NCBI GenBank assembly: GCA_965206655.1
Contig: CBDBKC010000008.1
Span: 1-64,000, forward strand
Reading direction: 5' to 3'
DNA from: JAPPLB01 sp965206655
Lineage (GTDB): Bacteria; Acidobacteriota; Terriglobia; Bryobacterales; UBA6623
Length of the DNA: 64,000 bases
A program made the position numbers and the translations under genes. The notes under the pieces are model-generated. The model was not told the origin of the DNA. It did no database searches and saw only the letters and a list, made by a program, of their open reading frames with translations. Shown piece after piece: positions 53,478 through 62,706 of this stretch. Numbering within the stretch: position 1 is the first letter of the stretch; each line of letters opens with the position of its first letter.

Positions 53478-53993
53478 CTAGCCCTTGGCCTTCTCGTTAA
53501 TCTCGTTGATTCTCTGAACGTAGCGGAATCGAAGCTCGGTCAGCGTGTTGTCCATCAAGCGCGTTTCTTCGAAATTGAGGTTGCCCTGCGTCTTGTCCTT
53601 GAGAATACTGAGCAGATCGATGGTATGCCGAGCCACATCGAGATTCGGAGGAGGCCCTTCATCTCCCTGGGGGCTCATTAACTCCATTTGGGCCTGCATC
53701 CCCAGCGAGATGACCAACATCTCGAAACTCGCCTCTGGGACCGGCGGCGTTTGTGGCACCCCGGAGGTCTGGGTCCCCGAGGTTTGCGCATCGGCGGTCG
53801 CCGCGCCAGAAGATTGCGGCTCCGCGGCCGGCTCCTCTTTCTGTGGAGTCTTCGATTCCTCCGGCTCGGCAGACGTCGATTCGGCCGGCGTTTCCTCGCC
53901 CGACGACGCCTCGCTTTCAAGAGGCTCGCCCTCTGATGAAAACCGCCGCCGATCACTTACCTTGACAGTTGGTTCTTCCTTTTCCTCGCTCAC
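53478..53993 (-). CDS. DUF1844 domain protein
   Basis: A 171-residue protein. Residues 1-90 are acidic, Pro/Ala/Glu/Ser-rich and probably disordered. The C-terminal 80 residues are DUF1844: SFEMLVISLGMQAQMELM, LDVARHTIDLLSILKDKTQGNLNFEETRLMDNTLTELRFRYV. Function unknown; widespread in Acidobacteria and related phyla. It lies 60 bp upstream of the PhnP-like gene on the same strand. Confidence 0.87.
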   Translation of the reverse strand: MSEEKEEPTVKVSDRRRFSSEGEPLESEASSGEETPAESTSAEPEESKTPQKEEPAAEPQSSGAATADAQTSGTQTSGVPQTPPVPEASFEMLVISLGMQAQMELMSPQGDEGPPPNLDVARHTIDLLSILKDKTQGNLNFEETRLMDNTLTELRFRYVQRINEINEKAKG

Positions 53994-54044
53994 GGCATCA
54001 TTTTACAACGCCGCCCCCAAACCAAGCCTCGGCAGCGCTGGAAA

Positions 54045-54337
54045 ACGTAGTGAGTGGGGTATCCACTTCATTCAGGTACACCCTATGGGTTGTGGCCTCG
54101 CGGCTCCGGAACAGGAATGTGAGATTGCGAGAATCGTGCGAGTGGCCGCCAAGCCGACCCACACGCGAATTCATTGCGGTGGCAGCCTTCGGGCGGCAAC
54201 TCCGAGAATCGGACGCGCTACGCAGCCCCACGCCGCGCCAGAGCAGTAACCTCGGGATTCGCTTCTTGGTAGATGCTTTCGCGCGACCACAACATCTTGT
54301 GGCTGCCTGAGTCAAATGGATACCCCACTACGTAGTG
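54045..54337. mobile_element. 277-bp MITE-like element with 8-bp target duplication
   Basis: AGTGGGGTATCCA at 54053-54065 and its exact reverse complement at 54317-54329 form 13-bp terminal inverted repeats, extending to 21 of 24 with mismatches. The element is flanked on both sides by the direct repeat ACGTAGTG (54045-54052 and 54330-54337), an 8-bp target-site duplication. No transposase gene fits in 277 bp, so it is nonautonomous. Eight-base duplications occur in several IS families (e.g. IS66, ISL3, IS1595), so the parent is undetermined. Confidence 0.85.
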
Positions 54338-54357
54338 TTTCGGCGCTTCGCCCTCGG

Positions 54358-54386
54358 TTGCGCCCCCGGATGGCGCGGAGTATAAC
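54358..54386 (+). promoter_or_regulatory. Promoter of the glyA transcript
   Basis: TTGCGC at 54358-54363, a 17-bp spacer and TATAAC at 54381-54386 form a plausible sigma-70 promoter. It begins 20 bp after the right target duplication of the MITE-like element and would start transcription just before the ZTP riboswitch. The -35 box is only partly consensus. Confidence 0.55.
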
Positions 54387-54407
54387 TGAAGTTACATCTC
54401 ATACCGA

Positions 54408-54513
54408 ACCGCGCGACTGGCGAGTGAAAGTGGAACTGACCACTGGGAAGCGCGGTAACCAAATAGACAGCCGTTCGCCTGGGCGCCCTCAATTGTGAGC
54501 CCAGGCTTTTTTT
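54408..54513 (+). promoter_or_regulatory. ZTP riboswitch (pfl motif) with terminator
   Basis: A P1 stem ACCGCGC/GCGCGGT (54408-54414 with 54450-54456) encloses GACTGGCG and a small hairpin GTGG/CCAC; the downstream CCGTTCGCCTGGGC contains the conserved GCCTGGGC pseudoknot strand. This matches the ZTP riboswitch consensus by eye. The same GCCTGGGC (54477-54484) is also the 5' arm of a perfect 8-bp terminator stem with GCCCAGGC (54499-54506) followed by seven T's. ZTP binding is expected to prevent termination and turn on glyA when folate/one-carbon units run low. Confidence 0.9.
54477..54513 (+). terminator. Riboswitch-controlled intrinsic terminator
   Basis: GCCTGGGC and GCCCAGGC form a perfect 8-bp stem with a 14-base loop, followed by TTTTTTT. 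The left arm overlaps the ZTP-binding pseudoknot strand, so the two structures are mutually exclusive. It ends 16 bases before the glyA start. Confidence 0.9.
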
Positions 54514-54529
54514 GTTGTAAGGAAGACCT

Positions 54530-55792
54530 ATGCCCAATCACCGCGAACTCCTCAAGCAATCCGACCCTGATATTTACAACGCCATGCTTGGCGAGGAAGC
54601 ACGGCAGAGAAAGGGCATCGAGCTCATCCCCTCGGAAAACTACACCTACCCCGAAGTCCTCGCCTGTCTTGGCTCTGTCTTCACCAACAAGTACTCGGAA
54701 GGCTACCCCGGCCGCCGCTACTACGGCGGACAAGAGTTCACCGACATAATCGAGAACATCGCCCGTGACCGCGCCAAGGCCCTCTTCCGGGCCGAGCACG
54801 CCAACGTGCAGCCGCTCTCCGGCTCGCCGATGAACCAGGCGGTCTACATGGCCTACCTGCAGCCGGGCGACACCGTCCTCGGCATGGATCTTTCCCACGG
54901 CGGACATCTCACTCACGGCGCGCCCGTCTCCCATATGGGCCAACTGTACAACTTCATTCGATACAAGACGGACCCGCAAAACAAAGGCCGCATCGACTTC
55001 GACGAGTTGCGGAAGACCGCTCTTGAAGCCAAGCCGAAGATGGTGCTGTGCGGCTATTCGTCGTATCCGCGCGATTTCGACTACGCCAGGTTCAAGGAAA
55101 TCGCCGACGAAGTGGGGGCTCTCACAATGGCCGATGTCTCACACATAGGCGGGCTGATCGCGGGCGGCGCTATGCGCAACCCGGTCGACGCCGGCTTCGA
55201 CTTCGTAACCACGACCACGCACAAGAGCATGCGCGGCCCGCGCGGCGGCATGATCGTCTGCAAGAAGAAGTTCGCGAGGGATATCAATAAGTCCGTCTTC
55301 CCCGGCCTCCAGGGCGGACCCCACATGAACCAGGTCGCCGGCGTCGCGGTTACCCTGGGCAAAGCCCAGCAACCGGAGTACCGCGAATACTGCCGACAAG
55401 TCCTCACAAACGCCCAGGTGCTCGCTGAATCACTGTTGGAGCAAGGCGCTCAACTGATCACCGGCGGTACCGAAAACCACATGATGGTGATCGATGTCGT
55501 TTCCAGCTTCAACATCGACGGGCGTGTGGCCGAGGAAACCCTGGACGCCGTCTCCATCACGACCAACAAGCAGATCATCCCCGATGATCCCAACCCGCCA
55601 CTTCGGCCCAGCGGCGTCCGCCTCGGTACCCCCGCAGCCACGACGCGCGGCATGAAGGAAGACGAGATGCGCCGCCTCGCAGGCTGGATGGTCAACGCCC
55701 TGAAGAGCCACGAAAACCAGGCCGCTCTTGATTCGATCCGAGGCGAGGTCGAAGAGATGTGTACGCAGTTCCCCGTCCCGGGGATCGACTAG
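54530..55792 (+). CDS. glyA: Serine hydroxymethyltransferase
   Basis: A 420-residue PLP enzyme converting serine and tetrahydrofolate to glycine and 5,10-methylene-THF. Motifs: LIPSENYTYPEVL, NKYSEGYPGRRYYGG, NVQPLSGSPMNQAVY and the PLP lysine in TTTHKSMRGPRGG. AAGGAAGACC precedes the ATG. It is preceded by a ZTP riboswitch, so its expression should respond to one-carbon starvation. It is followed by the Ada-AlkA gene on the same strand. Confidence 0.97.
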   Translation: MPNHRELLKQSDPDIYNAMLGEEARQRKGIELIPSENYTYPEVLACLGSVFTNKYSEGYPGRRYYGGQEFTDIIENIARDRAKALFRAEHANVQPLSGSPMNQAVYMAYLQPGDTVLGMDLSHGGHLTHGAPVSHMGQLYNFIRYKTDPQNKGRIDFDELRKTALEAKPKMVLCGYSSYPRDFDYARFKEIADEVGALTMADVSHIGGLIAGGAMRNPVDAGFDFVTTTTHKSMRGPRGGMIVCKKKFARDINKSVFPGLQGGPHMNQVAGVAVTLGKAQQPEYREYCRQVLTNAQVLAESLLEQGAQLITGGTENHMMVIDVVSSFNIDGRVAEETLDAVSITTNKQIIPDDPNPPLRPSGVRLGTPAATTRGMKEDEMRRLAGWMVNALKSHENQAALDSIRGEVEEMCTQFPVPGID

Positions 55793-55859
55793 TTCGGCCC
55801 AGAATCTCCAGGTCCGAAAACGGCGAGACAGGCTGCCGTCGCGGTGCCATCATACATGC

Positions 55860-57347
55860 ATGGATCTTGATCGCGACGCCTGCTACCGCGCGATTCAAAC
55901 CCGTGACGCTCGCTTCGACGGACGCCTCTTCACGGCCGTACACACTACCGGCGTCTATTGTCGTCCGATCTGCCCGGCCCGCTGCCCGAAGATCGAGAAC
56001 GTCGCCTTCTACGGGAGCGCCGCCGCAGCGCAGGAAGCCGGCTTTCGACCCTGCCTGCGATGCCGTCCCGAATCTTCGCCTGAACTTGCGGTTTGGGCGG
56101 GTACGTCGAGCACCGTTTCCCGCGCGCTAGCTCTTATTGCCGACGGGGCCCTTGACGGCGACAACGCCGATGTTGGCCGACTGGCTGTCCGCCTTGGTAT
56201 CGGAGATCGCCACCTGCGACGTCTGTTCAAGCAGCACCTGGGCGCCTCACCCATCGCCGTCGCCCAGACCCGGCGGGTCCACTTCGCCAAGCAGCTTCTC
56301 CACGAAACTCGCATTGGAATGGCCGACATTGCGCTCGCCGCCGGTTTCGGCAGTCTGCGCCGATTCAACGATACCTTCCGCCGGCTGTACTCACAGTCGC
56401 CGTCCGCGTTACGCCGTGGCGCTAACGGAGCTGTTCGTACGAACGCACCCTCCGCCATCACGCTCAAGCTGAGCTACGCGCCGCCGTACGACTGGCCCGC
56501 TATGATCGGCTTCCTCGCCGCGCGCGCCATCCCGGGCGTCGAAACTGTCGAGCCGGACCGCTACTGCCGCACCATTGAATTCGACGGCGACGCTGGGACG
56601 ATCGAAGTAGCGCACGTAACCGGACGACCCGCCCTTGCCGCCACTATCCGCTTTCCGAATGTCAAGGCGCTGCCGACGATTGTCAACCGTATCCGCCGCG
56701 TGTTTGACCTCAGCGCGGACATCCGTCGCATTGCCGCTCAGCTTGCCGAGGACACCACGATGGCCCCCCTCGTTGCGGCACGTCCCGGCCTGCGTGTCCC
56801 CGGCGCCTGGGATGAGTTCGAGCTGGCCATCCGCGCCGTTCTCGGCCAGCAGATCACTGTCAATGCCGCACGCCGTCTCGCGGGCAAACTCAGCGCCGAT
56901 TACGGCCGGCCCATCCAGTCCACCGATCACGCCCTTCCCGGGCTCACAACTCTCTTCCCCCGGCCCGAGTGTCTCGCCGCCGCTGATCTCACGAAGCTCG
57001 GCGTGCCACGGTCGCGCGCCGCGACGCTTGCGAACCTTGCAGCGGCCGGCCCCGATCTATTCAGCAATGGCCAAGACATCGAAGCCGCGGTAGCCAATCT
57101 CAAGGATCTTCCCGGCATCGGCGAGTGGACAGCCCAATACATCGCCATGCGCGCCTTGCGTGACCCCGACGCCTTCCCCGCTGCTGACATCGGCTTGCTT
57201 CGGGCGATGGCGGAGCCCAACGGTGAACGCCCTTCGCCCACCACCCTTCTTGCACGCGCGGAGACTTGGCGGCCTTGGCGGGCGTACGCCGCCCAACATC
57301 TCTGGACATCGGACCCCGAAGCGCCCGCGCAAAAGGAGTCCACTTAA
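55860..57347 (+). CDS. alkA: Ada-type/AlkA fusion DNA repair protein
   Basis: A 495-residue fusion protein. Residues 1-75 are the Ada N-terminal zinc domain with C34, C38, C65 and C68 (VYCRPICPARCP, CLRCRPE), where Cys38 would be the phosphotriester acceptor. Residues 95-185 are an AraC-type HTH, and about 200-490 AlkA, a 3-methyladenine glycosylase with the HhH LKDLPGIGEWTAQYIAM and the catalytic Asp in AFPAADIGLLRAM. The start at 55860 is favoured over 55728. It both senses and repairs alkylation. ogt follows directly. Confidence 0.92.
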   Translation: MDLDRDACYRAIQTRDARFDGRLFTAVHTTGVYCRPICPARCPKIENVAFYGSAAAAQEAGFRPCLRCRPESSPELAVWAGTSSTVSRALALIADGALDGDNADVGRLAVRLGIGDRHLRRLFKQHLGASPIAVAQTRRVHFAKQLLHETRIGMADIALAAGFGSLRRFNDTFRRLYSQSPSALRRGANGAVRTNAPSAITLKLSYAPPYDWPAMIGFLAARAIPGVETVEPDRYCRTIEFDGDAGTIEVAHVTGRPALAATIRFPNVKALPTIVNRIRRVFDLSADIRRIAAQLAEDTTMAPLVAARPGLRVPGAWDEFELAIRAVLGQQITVNAARRLAGKLSADYGRPIQSTDHALPGLTTLFPRPECLAAADLTKLGVPRSRAATLANLAAAGPDLFSNGQDIEAAVANLKDLPGIGEWTAQYIAMRALRDPDAFPAADIGLLRAMAEPNGERPSPTTLLARAETWRPWRAYAAQHLWTSDPEAPAQKEST

Positions 57348-57905
57348 ATGCCCACAGCAGCCGGCTTCATCTACAGCCAGATACCCTCTCCCCTCGGTAC
57401 TCTCCTTCTCATCTGCAACGAAGAGGGTGTCCTTGGCGGACTTCATTTCGGCGGTGACGAAGCTCGCATGCATCAGCAATTCTCGCGGCACCACGGCGAA
57501 GGCGGCTACACCCTCGCCTCAGGACCCGCACCCGCCACTATTACCGAGGCGCTGGAGGCCTATTTCGCGGGGGATATTGAGGCGATCGAGAACATCCCTG
57601 TTCTCGCCGACGGCACCGAGTTCCAGCAGCGGGTGTGGGCCGCCTTGCGCCGTATCCCCGCGGGAAATACGGCTACCTATGGCCAAATCGCAAGGGAGAT
57701 CGGCCAACCCACCGCCGTGCACGCCGTCGGCCTCGCCAACGGATCGAACCCCATCGGGATCGTGGTCCCCTGCCACCGCGTCGTCGGCGCCGACGGCAAA
57801 CTCACCGGTTACGCGGGAGGTCTCGAACGAAAGCGTTGGCTTCTCGACCACGAGCAGTACCGGACCACGACGTTCATGGGCGCCGCGGCAGCTCTTGCGG
57901 TTTAG
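57348..57905 (+). CDS. ogt: Methylated-DNA-protein-cysteine methyltransferase
   Basis: A 185-residue suicide enzyme that removes O6-alkyl groups from guanine. The acceptor Cys142 sits in IVVPCHRVVGADGKLTGYAGG; the HTH region is RIPAGNTATYGQIAREIG. It starts directly after the alkA stop (TAA then ATG), so both are translated from one mRNA and form an adaptive-response pair. Complete length. Confidence 0.95.
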   Translation: MPTAAGFIYSQIPSPLGTLLLICNEEGVLGGLHFGGDEARMHQQFSRHHGEGGYTLASGPAPATITEALEAYFAGDIEAIENIPVLADGTEFQQRVWAALRRIPAGNTATYGQIAREIGQPTAVHAVGLANGSNPIGIVVPCHRVVGADGKLTGYAGGLERKRWLLDHEQYRTTTFMGAAAALAV

Positions 57906-57911
57906 GCATAT

Positions 57912-58475
57912 CGGTGCGGTATCCGCGGGCGGCTTGCGTTGCGCGAAGCTCGCCCGCTCTTCGGCCCGGGCGCGGAACCGCGTGACCATGTGGTCTCGGC
58001 CCGCGACCGTTGCGACGAAACGGTCGAGCATATGCGTGGCGTCCGGACGGAACGCTACAAGTACATCCGGAACTATCTACCGGAGAGACCGCACCTCCAG
58101 CCGAATCGTTACAAGGACGGCAAGGCGGTCATCAAAGCGATTCGGGAGTTACATGCGGACGGCAAGCTGAACCCGGATCAGGAGCGTTTGTTTTCCGGGC
58201 CGCGTCCCGCGAAGGAGCTGTATGACCTGGAATCAGACCCCCACGAACTCGCCAACTTGGCGGAGGAAGCTGCTCATCAAAAGACGCTTGAGCAGCACCG
58301 CGGACTCCTCGAAGAATGGATCAAGGCTACGAATGACCGTGGTCAGTCTCTAGAAGCGGAAGAGGTTTACGATGCCGACATGGCGGTCTATCTCGGCACC
58401 CGGACCGGTCCGCAGCGGGAAATCCTCGAGAAGAATATTGAAACGATGAAGGCTTGGGCCGCTGCAGGCGAGTAG
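57912..58475 (+). pseudogene. Sulfatase remnant, 5'-truncated
   Basis: About 187 residues match the C-terminal part of arylsulfatase-like enzymes: GPGAEPRDHVVSARDRCDETVEHMRGVRTERYKYIRNYLPERPHLQ, then ELYDLESDPHELANLAEE. The N-terminal half with the formylglycine Cys/Ser motif (C/S-x-P-S-R) is missing. The frame is in phase with ogt but separated by its stop codon. A TTG at 57939 could start it, but there is no convincing ribosome-binding site. Probably a deletion remnant. Confidence 0.75.
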
Positions 58476-58544
58476 GCGTACTCGTCTGGGATGGTCATGC
58501 CGAAGCTGTGAAGCAACACACCACCACTCGAGTCACTCACTACT

Positions 58545-59042
58545 TTGACGGAACTCCACAGAACAACGGCTCCTGGTGAGACCGTCAATGTCGGCGTGAT
58601 CTCTGATACGCATGGACTGATGCGGCCAGAAGCGCTGGCGGCGTTGGAGGGAAGCGACCTGATCGTCCATGCCGGGGATATGGGCTCGCCCGACGTGATC
58701 AGCGCCCTGGAAGGCATTGCTCCGGTGCATGCGATTCGGGGGAATGTGGACCGTGATGATTGGGCGATGCAATTTCCCGAGACACTGGCTGTGGAGGTCG
58801 GAGGCGTGTGGCTGTGGATGCTGCACGACCTCAACACACTGGATCTGGATCCGGCGAGGGCGGGTTTCGCGGCCGTAATTTCGGGGCACTCACATCAGCC
58901 GTCACAGAAGTGGAAAGACGGTGTGATGTATCTAAATCCCGGGAGCGCGGGGAGGAGGCGGTTTCGGCTGCCGGTTTCGTTAGCTCGGTTGACGGTAGCA
59001 GACGATGAGCTACAAGTCGAGATGGTGGAGCTGGAAGTGTAG
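58545..59042 (+). CDS. YfcE/MJ0936-type phosphoesterase
   Basis: A 165-residue calcineurin-like phosphodiesterase with metal motifs SDTHG (about 20-24), HAGDMGS, RGNVDRDD, and SGHSHQP. Matches the YfcE/MJ0936 subgroup in length and fold. The start is uncertain: TTG at 58545 is used; GTC AAT GTC GGC GTG ISD could start later at an internal GTG. It sits between the sulfatase remnant and the convergent carboxylase gene. Confidence 0.87.
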   Translation: MTELHRTTAPGETVNVGVISDTHGLMRPEALAALEGSDLIVHAGDMGSPDVISALEGIAPVHAIRGNVDRDDWAMQFPETLAVEVGGVWLWMLHDLNTLDLDPARAGFAAVISGHSHQPSQKWKDGVMYLNPGSAGRRRFRLPVSLARLTVADDELQVEMVELEV

Positions 59043-59080
59043 CCTTGCCCGGCGGCGTGGGAAAGGGGACCGAGTGATCG

Positions 59081-60634
<1,554 letters not shown>

Positions 60635-60808
60635 GGGCCTTGAGAAGGGTCGTACGAGATCGAGCTACCCAGAGTAACAGAGCACCGGACAGACTGTGCC
60701 GCCCCGGCATGTCATGGGTGCGCGACAAGAAAGTGAGGCAAATGGGGTGCGTGGTTGGGGGCGTTATGCCGTGCGTATATACAGTTGAGCCATGAGTAGT
60801 CGAGGTGA

Positions 60809-61030
60809 ACACGCAGATCTGCCAGGCGCAACAGCGGCTTGCTCGATCTCGAAGCGGTCGCACAAGCCACTCGCGACGCGTTGCATCAAGCCGGCGCGGG
60901 CGTGCTCCAGACGTTGCTCAACGAAGACGAGCCCAGCCAGCCGCGGCGGCCCTGCGCTTGCGGTGGACAGGCGCGCCGCGCCGGCCAGCGCCCGAAGAAG
61001 ATCGTTACGATACTGGGCCGGATCGTTGTC
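60809..61030 (+). pseudogene. ISKra4-like transposase remnant
   Basis: The frame from 60839 reads LLDLEAVAQATRDALHQAGAG, VLQTLLNEDEP, CACGGQARRAGQRPKKIVTILGRIVVDGP. This is the N-terminal CxCGGxAR/RPKxxxTxLG region seen in ISKra4-family (UPF0236-like) transposases. Continuity is lost downstream and the start region is in another frame, so only a decayed fragment remains. No terminal repeats were found. Confidence 0.5.
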
Positions 61031-61151
61031 GATGGGCCACGTCACGTGCGTCCGAGCTGCTGGCGTTTTTGGAACTGGAGGCGTAAACTTCAGTTGGTCC
61101 CGGCCGCGGTTCCGGTTCCGATTCTGAATCCGGTCAGCTTGGGAAATCAAC

Positions 61152-61955
61152 ATGCAACGTAGAGCCTTTCTGAAAAGCAGCGCCGGTGTGGCCGCAGTCG
61201 GCGCCTCCGCTTGCGCTACAACATCCAATAGCGCGCCCGCCAGCGACATTCGCCGCGTGCTCATTACGTCCGCCGAGCATCCGCTTGCGTCCGTGCTCGC
61301 TGATCACCTAGGTACGTCGTACGAAATCCTCCTCACCGGACTCAACGGGACCGAGTCGAAGCACCCGTTTCAGCAATGCGATCTCGGCCACGAGGAGCCG
61401 ACCGACGAACTCGTCGAGGGGATCGACGCCATTGTGCATCTAGGCGAGCCGCTGCCGGACGACGACATGCACCAACAGATCGACCATCTCACCCGCCGCA
61501 CGTACAACCTACTGCTTGCCGCCGCCAAAGCCGGCGTTCAGCGGGTTGTGTACCTCAGCACCCTGGACATCATGACCGCCTACGACCCACAGTTCCTCGT
61601 AAACGAGTCGTGGCAGCCGCGTCCGGCGCTCACCGGCCCCTCGCTGCCGAAGTACCTCGGCGAATACACGTGTCGCGAGTTCGCGCGCGTCGGCCGGTTC
61701 CCGATCATTACGCTACGCCTTGGAAAGGTCGTGCCCTCGATTGATATGAGCAGGGACTCGTTCGACCCTATCTGGGTGGCCGGAGAGGATGTCGTACAAG
61801 CGGTCCGATCCGCCCTCGAGAAACAATTCGAGGACACGGGTTCGAGCCTCTCGCGTTGGTCCGTTCTGCATATCTCGTCCGGATCCGACCAGGCCCGATT
61901 CGACTCCAATCGAGCCAAAGGCGTCCTCGACTACGAACCGGCCCACAACGGATAA
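61152..61955 (+). CDS. Exported NAD-dependent epimerase/dehydratase-like protein
   Basis: A 267-residue protein with a Tat/lipoprotein-like signal (QRRAFLKSSAGVAAVGASACATT). The SDR-type Rossmann fold is partly visible: RRVLITSAEHPLASVLADHLG replaces the usual GxxGxxG, then DAIVHLGEPLP, YLSTLDIM and Y-x-x-x-K is not obvious. It may be a nonclassical or inactive member. It leads a three-gene plus-strand operon with a second epimerase-like gene 19 bp downstream. Confidence 0.75.
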   Translation: MQRRAFLKSSAGVAAVGASACATTSNSAPASDIRRVLITSAEHPLASVLADHLGTSYEILLTGLNGTESKHPFQQCDLGHEEPTDELVEGIDAIVHLGEPLPDDDMHQQIDHLTRRTYNLLLAAAKAGVQRVVYLSTLDIMTAYDPQFLVNESWQPRPALTGPSLPKYLGEYTCREFARVGRFPIITLRLGKVVPSIDMSRDSFDPIWVAGEDVVQAVRSALEKQFEDTGSSLSRWSVLHISSGSDQARFDSNRAKGVLDYEPAHNG

Positions 61956-61974
61956 ACACCACAGGAGATCCGCA

Positions 61975-62706
61975 ATGAAAGCTCTAATCCTCGGCGCAAA
62001 CGGCTACCTCGGCCCTCATGTCGTCAAGGCTCTCGAAGCCGATCACGAATTGCTGATCACCGACATCAAACCGCCTCCCTCAGAGACTCCACATCCGTTC
62101 CGCATCGTCGACGTCACGAATCTCGAGCAGGTCGTGGAAGCCGCCGAGGGCATGGACACCATCATCAATCTCTCCGTCCTCCGGCCGCACCGCGTGTTGG
62201 CCTTCGGAGTGAACATGACCGGCTGCTACAACATGATGCTGGCCGCCGTCGAGCACGGGATCCGGCGCATCATCAACACAGGCCCGCACTTCACCGTGAC
62301 AGGTCCTCCCTACGAGGGCTTCGACTTCGATATCGGCCCCGACATTCCGCCGCAGTCAGGCATCAACCTCTACGCTCACTCGAAATCACTTGGGCAGGAA
62401 GTCTGCCGCATCTTCACCGAGCACCATGACATCTGGGTGCAGGATTACCTGTTCTACAACTTCCGCGACCCGGCCGAGCTGAAGCCCGGTGGAGGCGGTG
62501 TGCCGTTCCAAATCTCCTGGGCGGATGCCGGCGAGATCTTCCGCCTGGGCCTCGAGATCGAACTCGACCAACTACCGTCGAAGTGCGAGGTCTTCCTTTG
62601 CTTCGGCGACATGCCGCACGGCAAGTTCAACAACGACAAAACGAAACGGATCCTCGGCTTCCAGCCCAAAGACGATCTTGCCATTCAGTGGACCAGACCA
62701 TCATGA
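61975..62706 (+). CDS. NAD-dependent epimerase/dehydratase family protein
   Basis: A 243-residue cytoplasmic protein with the Rossmann start KALILGANGYLGPHVVKALE (GANGYLG), then DTIINLSVLRP, INTGPHFTVTGPPYEGF and a catalytic-like YAHSKSLGQEVC (Y-x-x-x-K). The start 61975 follows GGAGATCCGCA. Extended SDR; substrate probably a sugar or sugar acid, unproven. Its stop overlaps the start of the enolase-family gene (ATGA). Confidence 0.87.
   Translation: MKALILGANGYLGPHVVKALEADHELLITDIKPPPSETPHPFRIVDVTNLEQVVEAAEGMDTIINLSVLRPHRVLAFGVNMTGCYNMMLAAVEHGIRRIINTGPHFTVTGPPYEGFDFDIGPDIPPQSGINLYAHSKSLGQEVCRIFTEHHDIWVQDYLFYNFRDPAELKPGGGGVPFQISWADAGEIFRLGLEIELDQLPSKCEVFLCFGDMPHGKFNNDKTKRILGFQPKDDLAIQWTRPS

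Noticed and set aside
60764..61264. Minus-strand frame of 166 codons between pccB and the epimerase gene
   Set aside because: It is antisense to the ISKra4-like fragment and lacks a start signal or family.
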